Source: Haemophilus_D parainfluenzae_AD (GTDB lineage Bacteria > Pseudomonadota > Gammaproteobacteria > Enterobacterales > Pasteurellaceae). From it: a stretch of 64,000 nt of DNA. The stretch is taken from NCBI RefSeq assembly GCF_001679325.1, contig NZ_LZMX01000027.1; one strand, given 5' to 3'. The notes under the pieces were generated by a model. The model saw only the letters and a list, made by a program, of their open reading frames with translations. It had not been told where the DNA came from and ran no database searches. Shown piece after piece: positions 8,605 through 16,326 of this stretch (its first letter is position 1; each line of letters starts with the position of its first letter). Position numbers and translations under genes: made by a program.

Positions 8605-10335
8605 CTATATCTGATAAAGTTTGTCACCACAAAGGTCTTCTTTTGTCCATTCAATGACGGCTAGTTTTCCTGAAGTATGATCTAATATCTTGTTAATCCA
8701 CTTAACTTCTTCATTTACTTTAGCAGATAACATCTTGTTACTAGGATTTGCTTTATACAAGGATGAATTAACAATCCACCAATTTGTATGAATTGATGCC
8801 CTTGTTAGATCTTCTTCTAATCGATATGCCTCATAAAATGGGGTAGCCTCCGCCAAGCTAACGATTAATACTTCTGTTTCCTCTCCCCTTAATCTAGGTA
8901 ACAAGTTTTTTACAGATTCAGGTACCTGTCCTTGTGTTCTTTGAACTTCTTGATGATAACTTAAAGTTGAGTCTAATAATAACAAGGTATGACCCGTAGG
9001 AGCAGTATCAATCACCACTATTTCATCGTCTGCTTTTTCCACGAGCTCTGCAAAAGCTCTAAATACAGCTATTTCCTGTGTACATGGTGATCTTAAATCT
9101 TCCTCAATGTAAGCTACATCATCCTCACTCATTGTTTTTCTTGCATTTCCAAGTACTTCATCTTGATATTTTTTTAATTCTTCTTTTTCATCAATATGAC
9201 TCATAGATATTCCACTTGAACTATCTATCATAAATTTGATATGGTCAGCGGGATCTGTTGTAGCCAGGTGTACCTTTTTACCAAGTTTGCTTAGTTTGAG
9301 GGCAACAGAAGATGCAATAGTAGTCTTTCCTACACCGCCCTTGCCCATAGTAAAGATTACTTTTCTATTATTTTTTACAAGATCACTAACAACATCATCT
9401 AAATTAAAGAGTTTGCCTTTTACTTCCACTTTTTGTTCATTTATTTGATCCTTCTTAAGGAGATTTCTTATAGAGTCAATTCCAGTAATGTTGTATGATC
9501 TCAAGGCAATTGTATAGGTATCAAACTCAGTTAACATCTCTGGCATATTTTCAAGGGCTAACTTTTGTTTGTTAAATATATTTTCAGATAAGTCATCATC
9601 ATAATTTTCTAAGACACCATTAATCACTAATATTTGATTTTTTATTCCAATCTCAGATAGCTCCTTTGATGCTCTGGCTACCTCATTAAGTGGTGTTTTA
9701 TCAGACCTTGTAACTAATACTAGGGTTGTTAAACTCTTATCTGATAAATTTTCAACTGCCTTTTTATAGGTTTCTTTTTTAGTATCTAATCCTGATAACT
9801 GTCCTAAACAGGATGCGCCATGCGTACTTTCACTGATAAAATCAGTCCAAGCAGAAGGAAGTTGTAACATTCTAAGGGTATGACCTGTAGGTGCTGTATC
9901 AAATATAATATGGTTATAGTCTGTATTGAGCTTAGAATTTGTAATGAAATTAGAAAACTCATTAAAGGCAGCAATCTCTACTGTACAAGATCCAGATAGC
10001 TGTTCTTCCATGTTCTCAATAACAGAATCAGGCAATTTGCCTCTAAAAGGTCCAACTACACTTTCTTTATAGTTATGTGCCGCTTCCAATGGATCTAGAT
10101 TGATTACTTCTAAATTATCTACGCCTTTGATTGGTTTTGCTTTACCGTCTAATTCTGTTTCAAAAACATCTTGAAGATTTGAAGCAGGGTCTGTACTAAT
10201 AAGTAGTACTTTCTTTCCTTCATCTGCTAAAGCCACTGCTGTTGCACAAGCTGTAGATGTTTTACCAACCCCTCCCTTGCCTGTGAAAAATAGATATTTA
10301 GTTAATTTAATATCTGGAAGATTAAATTTCTTCAT
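8605..10335 (-). CDS. arsA: arsenite-stimulated pump ATPase ArsA
   Basis: ArsA is the soluble ATPase that energises arsenite export by the permease. The protein is a tandem duplication (A1 and A2) of 576 residues. Each half has a P-loop GKGGVGKT (residue 19 and about residue 330) and the signature DTAPTGHT. Cysteines equivalent to the known metalloid-site cysteines are present in SGSCTVEIAAF, GASCLGQ and SPCTQEIAVF. A longer frame extends 41 codons upstream, but the ATG at 10335 is preferred because AAGGGGGG stands just before it and the extension overlaps arsD. Arsenite would be handed over by ArsD. Confidence 0.95.
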   Translation of the reverse strand: MKKFNLPDIKLTKYLFFTGKGGVGKTSTACATAVALADEGKKVLLISTDPASNLQDVFETELDGKAKPIKGVDNLEVINLDPLEAAHNYKESVVGPFRGKLPDSVIENMEEQLSGSCTVEIAAFNEFSNFITNSKLNTDYNHIIFDTAPTGHTLRMLQLPSAWTDFISESTHGASCLGQLSGLDTKKETYKKAVENLSDKSLTTLVLVTRSDKTPLNEVARASKELSEIGIKNQILVINGVLENYDDDLSENIFNKQKLALENMPEMLTEFDTYTIALRSYNITGIDSIRNLLKKDQINEQKVEVKGKLFNLDDVVSDLVKNNRKVIFTMGKGGVGKTTIASSVALKLSKLGKKVHLATTDPADHIKFMIDSSSGISMSHIDEKEELKKYQDEVLGNARKTMSEDDVAYIEEDLRSPCTQEIAVFRAFAELVEKADDEIVVIDTAPTGHTLLLLDSTLSYHQEVQRTQGQVPESVKNLLPRLRGEETEVLIVSLAEATPFYEAYRLEEDLTRASIHTNWWIVNSSLYKANPSNKMLSAKVNEEVKWINKILDHTSGKLAVIEWTKEDLCGDKLYQI

Positions 10336-10348
10336 AATAAATCCCCCC

Positions 10349-10771
10349 TTAGCAACAAGAGTTATTATTTCCACAGCACCCTTGATTTGGTTCTTCATCT
10401 TCACTACAGCAAGAATCATTACCTGAAGAACAACAGCCATTTTGGTTACTACTTTCAAGATAATCTTTAGAGATTTGTAAAAGTTCCATTATTTCTTCAT
10501 TCTTTGGATATCTGCCTTCTATGACTATATCGTCGTCCACAAGGATTAATGGCAGCCTATCGATTCCATTTTTATCCAAAGCATCTTTTACCTTGTTATT
10601 ATTGACAAATGCCATTGGCTCACTTGATAAATTGTATCTTTCAATAGTGATACCATTTTTCTTCAAGTTGTTAATTACTGTTGAAATACGTACGAGTTCA
10701 GGATCGACATTAACTCCGCAAACACCGGTATCACAACACATAGCTGGTTCATAAATTGACATTCTTTTCAT
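10349..10771 (-). CDS. arsD: arsenic metallochaperone ArsD
   Basis: ArsD binds arsenite and passes it to ArsA, raising its affinity. The 140-residue protein keeps the three essential cysteines of the family, C12, C13 and C18 (AMCCDTGVC), and a thioredoxin-like fold region ending in LPLILVDDDIVIEGRYP. The C-terminal tail is unusually rich in vicinal cysteines: CC pairs recur in NGCCSSG, DSCCSED, QGCCGN and the final SCC. It overlaps the spurious upstream extension of arsA, starts after AAAGGGG, and has its own operator upstream. Confidence 0.94.
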   Translation of the reverse strand: MKRMSIYEPAMCCDTGVCGVNVDPELVRISTVINNLKKNGITIERYNLSSEPMAFVNNNKVKDALDKNGIDRLPLILVDDDIVIEGRYPKNEEIMELLQISKDYLESSNQNGCCSSGNDSCCSEDEEPNQGCCGNNNSCC

Positions 10772-10816
10772 TTTTTACCCCTTTCTTCAATTTTTTGAAT
10801 TAAACATTATTAATAT

Positions 10817-10832
10817 ATCAATTTTTTTTGAT
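10817..10832. promoter_or_regulatory. ArsR-type operator upstream of arsD
   Basis: ATCAA-N6-TTGAT with an all-T spacer. It has the same arms and spacer length as the site in front of arsR and resembles the imperfect dyad bound by ArsR/SmtB repressors. It lies between plausible -35 (TTCACA) and -10 (TATTAA) sequences on the minus strand. Confidence 0.65.
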
Positions 10833-10847
10833 GTGAAGAGTATTTTT

Positions 10848-10871
10848 TTAGTTACCCTTAAGGGTAACTAA
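10848..10871. repeat. 24-base perfect palindrome at the arsR stop
   Basis: A perfect self-complementary sequence built on TTAGTTACCC and GGGTAACTAA with TTAA in the middle. Its end overlaps the arsR stop codon. On the minus strand it is followed by A's rather than T's, so it is not a classical terminator for arsR. It could stabilise the 3' end, act as a weak attenuator, or bind a dimeric protein. Confidence 0.7.
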
Positions 10872-11161
10872 TTTCTTGCTGTAGATGATAAAAACATCTG
10901 TATTATTTTTTGTCTTCCTTGTTCAGATATAGTGTAGTAAACCCACTTGCCTTCTTCTCTTGCTGTAACAATTCCTGACTCTATCAATATTTTCATATGG
11001 TATGACAAGCCTGATTGCGTTAAATCTAGTTTTTCTAGTAAAACACAGGCACATTCTTCCCCATTTTTTAATAAATCTAATATCTCTAGGCGAATTGCCA
11101 CTGAAAAGGCTTTAAATATCTTTGCAGTTTTTACTAAATCTCTGTTCATAAAAGTCTTCAT
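10868..11161 (-). CDS. arsR: arsenite-responsive repressor ArsR
   Basis: A 97-residue winged-helix repressor of the ArsR/SmtB family that releases DNA when it binds trivalent arsenic. The recognition region QSGLSYHMKIL and the upstream metalloid motif CAC (C37, C39, in GEECACVLLEKL) are visible, in the same helix as the CVC of the classical family. It is the first gene of the cassette, directly preceded by an ATCAA-N6-TTGAT operator. A 96-base gap separates it from arsD, which has a second operator, so the repressor probably controls both itself and arsD-arsA-arsB. Confidence 0.94.
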   Translation of the reverse strand: MKTFMNRDLVKTAKIFKAFSVAIRLEILDLLKNGEECACVLLEKLDLTQSGLSYHMKILIESGIVTAREEGKWVYYTISEQGRQKIIQMFLSSTARN

Positions 11162-11177
11162 ATCAAATTATTTTGAT
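11162..11177. promoter_or_regulatory. ArsR-type operator in front of arsR
   Basis: ATCAA-ATTATT-TTGAT, immediately next to the arsR start codon and downstream of the putative -10 element. It matches the operator-like dyad before arsD in arms and spacer length. Confidence 0.7.
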
Positions 11178-11183
11178 GTGTTG

Positions 11184-11212
11184 TTTGTATCACTAATTGT
11201 TCTTCTTGACAA
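11184..11212 (-). promoter_or_regulatory. putative arsR promoter
   Basis: On the minus strand TTGTCA (11207-11212) and TACAAA (11184-11189) are 17 bases apart, a sigma-70 type arrangement whose start would fall at the operator. Confidence 0.5.
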
Positions 11213-11502
11213 GTCTTATTTCGTTAGATATCAAAAATGCTTCTGGATAATCTTGTCATCTAATATTATTGTAATTAATGTTAGTTTCTTTTATGTATAT
11301 ACTTGTGTCATGGAACATATAAGTTTATAGAATGACGTTACAAGCATCATCTATCCTTTTTATCAGACATCAAAACCATCTGTTCGTCAGTATCTTTGAC
11401 TTAAATATTCCTCCCAAAATGTGTCCAAAATATTGACAGAATTCCAATTTGGACAATGATGAGCAAGTTGAAGCAGTGACATTGCTGGAACTCAATTCCT
11501 AA
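11213..11502. other. right flank of the ars island, no intact gene
   Basis: No convincing gene is seen. The stretch contains GAACATATAAGT at 11313-11324, a direct repeat of 6997-7008 at the left junction. It also has an inverted repeat TGTCCAAA (11422-11429) / TTTGGACA (11448-11455). At its end, the plus-strand codons 11461-11502 read EQVEAVTLLELNS and stop, which resembles the C-terminal tail expected for a Pasteurellaceae RlmC (compare HYETLALL at the left junction). This may be the displaced native end of rlmC. Confidence 0.45.
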
Positions 11503-11504
11503 TA

Positions 11505-11532
11505 AAAAAGCTAACATCTCTGTTAGCTTTTT
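11505..11532. terminator. bidirectional terminator between the island and yfeD
   Basis: AAAAAGCTAAC (11505-11515) pairs perfectly with GTTAGCTTTTT (11522-11532), with A-run and T-run flanks. It can terminate yfeD on the minus strand and was probably the original rlmC terminator on the plus strand. Confidence 0.85.
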
Positions 11533-11536
11533 TTAT

Positions 11537-12370
11537 TTAGAAATTTAACCGCACTTTTATTTTGCTATAAATCAGTGCGAGCAAGAAGAACGCTGCTTGT
11601 AGCAAAATAATACATGCGCCCGTGGACGCATCAAAATGATAGCTAAGTAGCACGCCTAGTAGACTTGCAGTTACAGCACTGATGATCGCGATAACAAGCA
11701 TCTTGTCGAAGCGATTCGTCAGGGTTAGTGCGGTGATGCCAGGCGCAATTAGCATCGCTACAACCAAAATAACCCCAACGACTTGCATCGTACTCACAAT
11801 GGTGAGCGCGAGTAATGTGAGCAAGCCATAGTGCAGTAATTTCGGCGAGAGCCCCGCAACGCGAGCATGGCTAGGATCAAAGCAATAAAGCAGAAAATCA
11901 CGACGCTTTAAGCCAAGCAAAATAAAAATGATCAAGGCAATGATTGCTGTTTGAATCAGCTCTTCTCGGCTCACGCCTAATACATTACCGAATAAGATAT
12001 GTGTGAGATGTTGTGAGGTTTGGATTTTGGTGAAAAGTACCAACCCAATGGCAAACATGCCAGAAAATACAATCCCCATCGCAGTATCTTCTTTGATACG
12101 GCTGTTTTCTTTTAAATAACCTACGCCTAATGCACAGGCAATACCTGAGACAAATGCACCAATCACTAATGGAATGCCGGCTAAAAAAGCTAAGACAATG
12201 CCAGGTAGGACAGCATGAGAAATGGCATCGCCCATTAATGACCAACCTTTCAAAACCAAATAGCAGGAGAGTAGTGCACAAATCACGGCAACCACTAATG
12301 CCGTGAGTAACGCATTTTGCATAAAGGCAAATTGAAATGGCTCAACGAAAATAGCGAATATTTCACTCAT
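11537..12370 (-). CDS. yfeD: manganese/iron ABC transporter permease YfeD
   Basis: This is one of two membrane subunits of a chelated iron/manganese importer (YfeABCD/SitABCD type, ABC-3 family). The 277 residues contain about eight hydrophobic helices. SLMGDAISHAVLPG near residue 46 is the permease motif of this family, shared with YfeC. Its start overlaps the yfeC stop by eight bases, so the two permeases are probably translationally coupled. It is the last gene of yfeA-B-C-D. Substrate preference (Mn2+ or Fe2+) cannot be read from the sequence. Confidence 0.92.
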   Translation of the reverse strand: MSEIFAIFVEPFQFAFMQNALLTALVVAVICALLSCYLVLKGWSLMGDAISHAVLPGIVLAFLAGIPLVIGAFVSGIACALGVGYLKENSRIKEDTAMGIVFSGMFAIGLVLFTKIQTSQHLTHILFGNVLGVSREELIQTAIIALIIFILLGLKRRDFLLYCFDPSHARVAGLSPKLLHYGLLTLLALTIVSTMQVVGVILVVAMLIAPGITALTLTNRFDKMLVIAIISAVTASLLGVLLSYHFDASTGACIILLQAAFFLLALIYSKIKVRLNF

Positions 12371-13214
12371 GGGCCACCGCCTTACGTCGTTTTTGACTGA
12401 TTAATCCGTATTTAGGCGAGAATAGAAAAGCCAATAAAAATAACAAGGTTTGCAATGTCACGATGACACCACCAGTTGCGCCATCTAGATAATAGCTTAA
12501 ATAGACACCGACGAAACTAGTGATTGCACCTAATGCTACGGCAATTTTGATAAGAGTTTTGAACTTGTCAGTAAGTAAATAGGCGGTTGCGCCTGGTGTG
12601 ATTACCATCGCAATCACTAAAATCGCCCCGACAGTTTGCAATGCCGCAACAACACAAGCACTCAAGAGTGTAAAAAAGAGAACTTTGTAAAACAGTGGTG
12701 AAAGTCCAACTGTAATTGCTTGCGTTTCATCAAAGAAAATCAGTAATAGATCCTTCCAAAAAATAAGCAATAAGACCAAGCAAATCAACATAATAATGGC
12801 TACTTGATAAATATCTTCATCAGCAATCCCGAGGATATTACCGAGAATAATATTTTGCACGTTTATTGAAGTTGGATTCAGAGAAATAATCAGCAGTCCT
12901 AGGGCAAAAAAGGTACTGAAAATAAAGCCAATAACGGCATCTTCTTTGAGTTTAGAAATGGATTTGATCCATAAAATGGAAAGTGCGGCCAAAATTCCGG
13001 CAAAAAAAGCACCTAAAGCATAGGGGAGTGAAAAGGCATAAGCTATCGCCACACCCGGAACCACGGAATGAGAGAGCGCGTCGCCAATTAATGACCAACC
13101 TTTCAACATTAAATAGGCAGAAAGAAAGGCACAAATGCCACCGACTGCGGCACTTATCCACATGGCTTTTTGCATATATTCATAGGAGAAAGGTTCCAGT
13201 AAATATTCAAGCAT
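12363..13214 (-). CDS. yfeC: manganese/iron ABC transporter permease YfeC
   Basis: This 283-residue integral membrane permease is the partner of YfeD. It has the same organisation and the motif SLIGDALSHSVVPG near residue 43, and the two proteins are clearly paralogous. The gene begins three bases after yfeB on the minus strand and overlaps yfeD. A basic tail (SQKRRKAVAHE) lies on the cytoplasmic side. Confidence 0.92.
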   Translation of the reverse strand: MLEYLLEPFSYEYMQKAMWISAAVGGICAFLSAYLMLKGWSLIGDALSHSVVPGVAIAYAFSLPYALGAFFAGILAALSILWIKSISKLKEDAVIGFIFSTFFALGLLIISLNPTSINVQNIILGNILGIADEDIYQVAIIMLICLVLLLIFWKDLLLIFFDETQAITVGLSPLFYKVLFFTLLSACVVAALQTVGAILVIAMVITPGATAYLLTDKFKTLIKIAVALGAITSFVGVYLSYYLDGATGGVIVTLQTLLFLLAFLFSPKYGLISQKRRKAVAHE

Positions 13215-13217
13215 GAC

Positions 13218-14114
13218 TTATTCCTTGTCAGACGGAGGCAGACGACAGGATTTTACAGCCGTTGCAGGCGGATCATTTTTGGTTTCACCATAGAAGACAA
13301 CAGGACGTTCATCATCCGTAAGCACGGTGACAGCACGTTTATCTTCATCATTATGCAGATCTTCACCCAATAATTTGATGTGTCGTAATACACCACCAAA
13401 GACTTTTTCCAAATTATGTTGATTGAATGTATCTTCCGTTTTACCGGCTGTAATCACAGTACGGTTAATCATCACCACTTGATCACAGAAGTCTGGTACA
13501 GAGCCTAAATTATGGGTAGAAACTAAAATTAAGTGTCCTTCAGCACGTAATTGGCGAAGAAGTTCCACAATGGCATTTTCAGTTTTAACATCCACGCCCG
13601 TAAAAGGCTCATCGAGTAAGATAATCTTACTTTGTTGTGCTAATGCTCGAGCTAAAAATACACGTTTTTTCTGCCCACCAGAAAGTTCGCCGATTTGCCG
13701 TTCAGCTAAATGCTCGATGTTTACTCGTTGCATCGCTTCAAGCACTTTTTGTTTGTCTTCAGCCTTTGGAATACGTAGGAAATTCATGTAGCCGTAGCGT
13801 CCCATCATGACAACATCATAAACAGAGACAGGAAATTGCCAATCAACTTCTTCCGCTTGCGGCACATACGCAATCAAATTTTGTTTCAACGCCCGATTAA
13901 TTGGCAAACCACAAATCGTTATGTTGCCTTGTTGTGGTTTGATTAATCCCATGATGCTTTTAAATAACGTTGATTTTCCGCTTCCATTTACGCCGACAAG
14001 GGCACAGATGGTTCCCCCCTGTAATTCGAAAGAAACATCATAAATTGCAGTATGCCCGTTGTTGTAACGCACGGTTACATCATTAACGGAAATAGAAGCG
14101 GAAAGTGTGGTCAT
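13218..14114 (-). CDS. yfeB: manganese/iron ABC transporter ATPase YfeB
   Basis: The 298-residue ATP-binding subunit has Walker A GVNGSGKST near residue 41, signature LSGGQKKR, Walker B IILLDEPFTGVD and the H-loop region STHNLG. A C-terminal extension of about 45 residues beyond the ABC domain is rich in charged residues. Start and yfeA stop share a base (ATGA overlap), so the genes form one transcript. It powers import through YfeC/YfeD. Confidence 0.94.
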   Translation of the reverse strand: MTTLSASISVNDVTVRYNNGHTAIYDVSFELQGGTICALVGVNGSGKSTLFKSIMGLIKPQQGNITICGLPINRALKQNLIAYVPQAEEVDWQFPVSVYDVVMMGRYGYMNFLRIPKAEDKQKVLEAMQRVNIEHLAERQIGELSGGQKKRVFLARALAQQSKIILLDEPFTGVDVKTENAIVELLRQLRAEGHLILVSTHNLGSVPDFCDQVVMINRTVITAGKTEDTFNQHNLEKVFGGVLRHIKLLGEDLHNDEDKRAVTVLTDDERPVVFYGETKNDPPATAVKSCRLPPSDKE

Positions 14115-14995
14115 TATTTTTCAAATCCTTTCACAATGGTAGATACAGTGACATTGAGCAAATCGATATAAGTCGGTACAGGGCCATCAGCAGCAGAAAG
14201 GGAATCGACATAAAGCACGCCACCGTATTTGGCTCCACTTTCTTTTGCTACCTGTTGAGCAGGTTTGGCTGACACAGTACTTTCACTAAATACCACAGGA
14301 ATGTGATTTTTTTTCACTAAATCGATAAGTTTACGCACTTGTTGAGGCGTACCTTGTTGTTCAGCGTTAATTGGCCATAAATAGCCTTCTTTGAGATCGT
14401 AATCTTTCGCTAAATAACTAAAGGCGCCTTCACTGGTGACTAACCAACGTTGGTCTGAAGGAATTTGTGAGAGTTTTTCACGTAAAGGTTTATCGAGTTG
14501 TTTGATTTTTTCTGCATACGCTGCTGCATTTTTTTGATAAGTATCAGCATTTTGCGGATCGTATTTAACGAATGCATTTTTAATATTTTCGATATAAATC
14601 AATGCATTAGATGGTGACATCCAAGCGTGTGGGTTAGGGGCATCTTTATAAGGGCCTTCATAAATAGAAAGTGGTGTGATGCCTTCAGTCACAACAACGG
14701 CTGGTTTTTCTTTGATATTTTGGAAGAAACGCTCAAACCAACGCTCTAAATTTAATCCGTTCCATAAAATTAAATCAGCAGATTGAGCTTTTACAATATC
14801 TTTAGGGGTCGGTTCATACTCGTGAATTTCTGCACCAGGTTTGGTAATAGATTCCACTGTCGCAGCATCGCCGGCAACATTTTGTGCGATATCCTGAATA
14901 ACAGTAAATGTGGTTACCACTTTAAATTTCGCTTCGGCTTGTAAAGCAGCCAAACCTAGAGCGATAACAGATAGGCTTTTAAATAAATGCTTCAT
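14114..14995 (-). CDS. yfeA: periplasmic metal-binding protein YfeA
   Basis: This 293-residue solute-binding protein (cluster A-I, ZnuA/PsaA type) delivers Mn2+/Fe2+ to the YfeCD permease. A signal peptide of about 22 residues ends near AEA. Metal ligands expected in this family are visible: H58 (AEIHEYEP), H123 (NPHAWMSP), Glu in TSEGAFSYL and Asp in YVDSLSA. It lacks the His-rich loop of zinc-specific ZnuA, which favours Mn/Fe. It is the first gene of the operon and is preceded by a Fur-like box. Confidence 0.93.
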   Translation of the reverse strand: MKHLFKSLSVIALGLAALQAEAKFKVVTTFTVIQDIAQNVAGDAATVESITKPGAEIHEYEPTPKDIVKAQSADLILWNGLNLERWFERFFQNIKEKPAVVVTEGITPLSIYEGPYKDAPNPHAWMSPSNALIYIENIKNAFVKYDPQNADTYQKNAAAYAEKIKQLDKPLREKLSQIPSDQRWLVTSEGAFSYLAKDYDLKEGYLWPINAEQQGTPQQVRKLIDLVKKNHIPVVFSESTVSAKPAQQVAKESGAKYGGVLYVDSLSAADGPVPTYIDLLNVTVSTIVKGFEK

Positions 14996-15062
14996 GAGAT
15001 CTCCTTAAAAATAATGATTGACTAGCATTCTACAGAATAATACCATTTTTTACAAGGTTTTC

Positions 15063-15081
15063 AAATGAAAATAATTATCAA
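15063..15081. promoter_or_regulatory. Fur-like box upstream of yfeA
   Basis: Read on the minus strand, GATAATTATTTTCATT matches about 12 of the first 16 positions of the 19-base Fur consensus (GATAATGATAATCATTATC). It lies about 70 bases before the yfeA start, where iron- or manganese-dependent repression would be expected. Confidence 0.5.
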
Positions 15082-15101
15082 ATCCATAGGCGATTAAAAT
15101 T

Positions 15102-15142
15102 AAAAAGCGGAAAATTTTGTGAAAAATTGACCGCTCTTTTTT
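15102..15142 (-). terminator. terminator of pbpG
   Basis: On the minus strand AGCGG pairs with CCGCT, with further AAAATTTT-type pairing and a long T-run. It contains near-USS sequences rather than perfect ones. Confidence 0.65.
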
Positions 15143-15149
15143 GAAATGA

Positions 15150-16025
15150 TTAACCACCAACTTGTTGGATCAGGCGCTCCATACCCGCTTCATCATAGCC
15201 TTCTTCATATTGGGCTTCATCAACGGTAAAGTTTTGCATGCTACGTCCAGCAGTACAACCATATTGTTCCAGTTTTCCTTTCGTAAAGTTGCTACGAAAT
15301 GCAGATGAATGGTTATTTAAACTAATCACGCCGATAGTCGAGTGATTACATGGATTTTTGTTTACGAAGACTAAATTATAGCCAGATTCGCGGATATAGC
15401 CGGTTTTATTAACTGCCGCATCGAAAACTTCTTCACGCACTAATTTATTGGTATTTTTGACGAAAACACTACGTCCTCCTGCTTGAATGAAGGCACTCGG
15501 CATATTAGAAAGGTTTTTGATTTGCGCTTTATTGAGCGAGTATTTAGCAAGCTTAACTAAATCCATTGCACTTGAAATGTTGCTGTCAGATAAACCTGAA
15601 CTATCTGAAAAGCGAGTGGATCGCATGCCTAATTCTCGAGCTTTTTCATTCATTTTTTGGATGAATTGTAAGCGGCTCATGCCTGCGGAACGAGAAAGTG
15701 CATGAGCAGCATAGTTATCAGAATGAACGAGCATTGCTTTTAACAATTCATTACAAGAAATCGGCGTATATTTAGGTAATTTTGTATGAGTGCCTTTGAT
15801 GTAATCATAATCATCGTCAGTAATCGATGCAGTACAGTTTGCATTTCGATTATTTTCAAGAAACACATTCGCCGTCATTAATTTGGTGACAGAGGCGATG
15901 GGTTGCACATGATTGGGTGAGCTACTTTCTAACACTCTATCATGAGTGAAATCATACACAATATAAGATTGTGCCGTTGCGACTGCAGGCACTAAACACA
16001 ATACAGAAAGAACTTTTTTTAACAT
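15150..16025 (-). CDS. pbpG: D-alanyl-D-alanine endopeptidase (PBP7-type)
   Basis: A periplasmic low-molecular-mass penicillin-binding protein that cleaves D-Ala-meso-DAP cross-links in peptidoglycan. The 291 residues begin with a signal peptide cut near ATA-QS. All three serine-peptidase motifs are present: SVTK (catalytic S45), SDN in VHSDNYAA, and KTG in NKTGYI. The length and the lack of a C-terminal membrane helix fit PbpG rather than DacA/DacC. It is transcribed away from rlmN, as in H. influenzae, where I recall pbpG lying next to the rlmN-pilW-rodZ-ispG-hisS series. Confidence 0.92.
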   Translation of the reverse strand: MLKKVLSVLCLVPAVATAQSYIVYDFTHDRVLESSSPNHVQPIASVTKLMTANVFLENNRNANCTASITDDDYDYIKGTHTKLPKYTPISCNELLKAMLVHSDNYAAHALSRSAGMSRLQFIQKMNEKARELGMRSTRFSDSSGLSDSNISSAMDLVKLAKYSLNKAQIKNLSNMPSAFIQAGGRSVFVKNTNKLVREEVFDAAVNKTGYIRESGYNLVFVNKNPCNHSTIGVISLNNHSSAFRSNFTKGKLEQYGCTAGRSMQNFTVDEAQYEEGYDEAGMERLIQQVGG

Positions 16026-16326
16026 ATCTTCAATATAGCTAACTCAGAGAATAAAACGAAGTGCACATTCTATCAGTTTTTGTAGGGCTTTGGGATGTGT
16101 GAAAGAGAAAAAATTTGAAGTTTTTTAACTGCACTTTTTTCTTTCATTTTTTTGATTTTTGCGACGCTGATCGCAAAGAAGTGCGGTCAAAATTTTTGTT
16201 GTTTTTCAAATCTGCTAGCTTATCTGTCGGTAAATCTGTAAAATCTCGGCTCATTTTTAATATGCGAATTTTTTGTTGCTCAATTCTGAGTAGCATCATC
16301 GCCGTAATGTGTAATAACGAGGCTTT
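16026..16326. other. divergent intergenic region pbpG / rlmN
   Basis: No convincing gene is seen. It contains a TTTGCGA/TCGCAAA hairpin near 16157-16177, a USS near 16190 and the promoters of pbpG and rlmN. A 72-codon plus-strand frame (from 16115) is low-complexity and lacks a ribosome binding site, so it was not called. Confidence 0.6.

Larger units (their letters stand above)
6976..11460. mobile_element. arsenic-resistance island of Gram-positive character inserted at the rlmC 3' end
   Basis: The segment joins rlmC at its conserved 3' end and holds a RumA tail remnant plus arsR-arsD-arsA-ACR3, all on the minus strand. It is clearly more AT-rich than its surroundings, uses strong GGGG-type ribosome binding sites, and contains no USS, although the neighbouring DNA has one about every 1.5 kb. 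No integrase, relaxase or transposase is present, so it is a remnant or passenger rather than a complete element. Firmicutes integrative elements that insert in the 3' end of rumA are known, which suggests the origin. Exact ends are approximate. Confidence 0.7.

Noticed and set aside
10336..10458. 41-codon N-terminal extension of arsA
   Set aside because: It overlaps the arsD 3' end and lacks its own ribosome binding site, whereas AAGGGGGG precedes the ATG at 10335.
10947..11330. 127-codon plus-strand frame opposite arsR
   Set aside because: Antisense to a clear ArsR and into its promoter; no family features.
7015..11460. Intact integrative element
   Set aside because: No integrase, relaxase, replication or transfer gene is present in the segment, so it is called an island remnant only.
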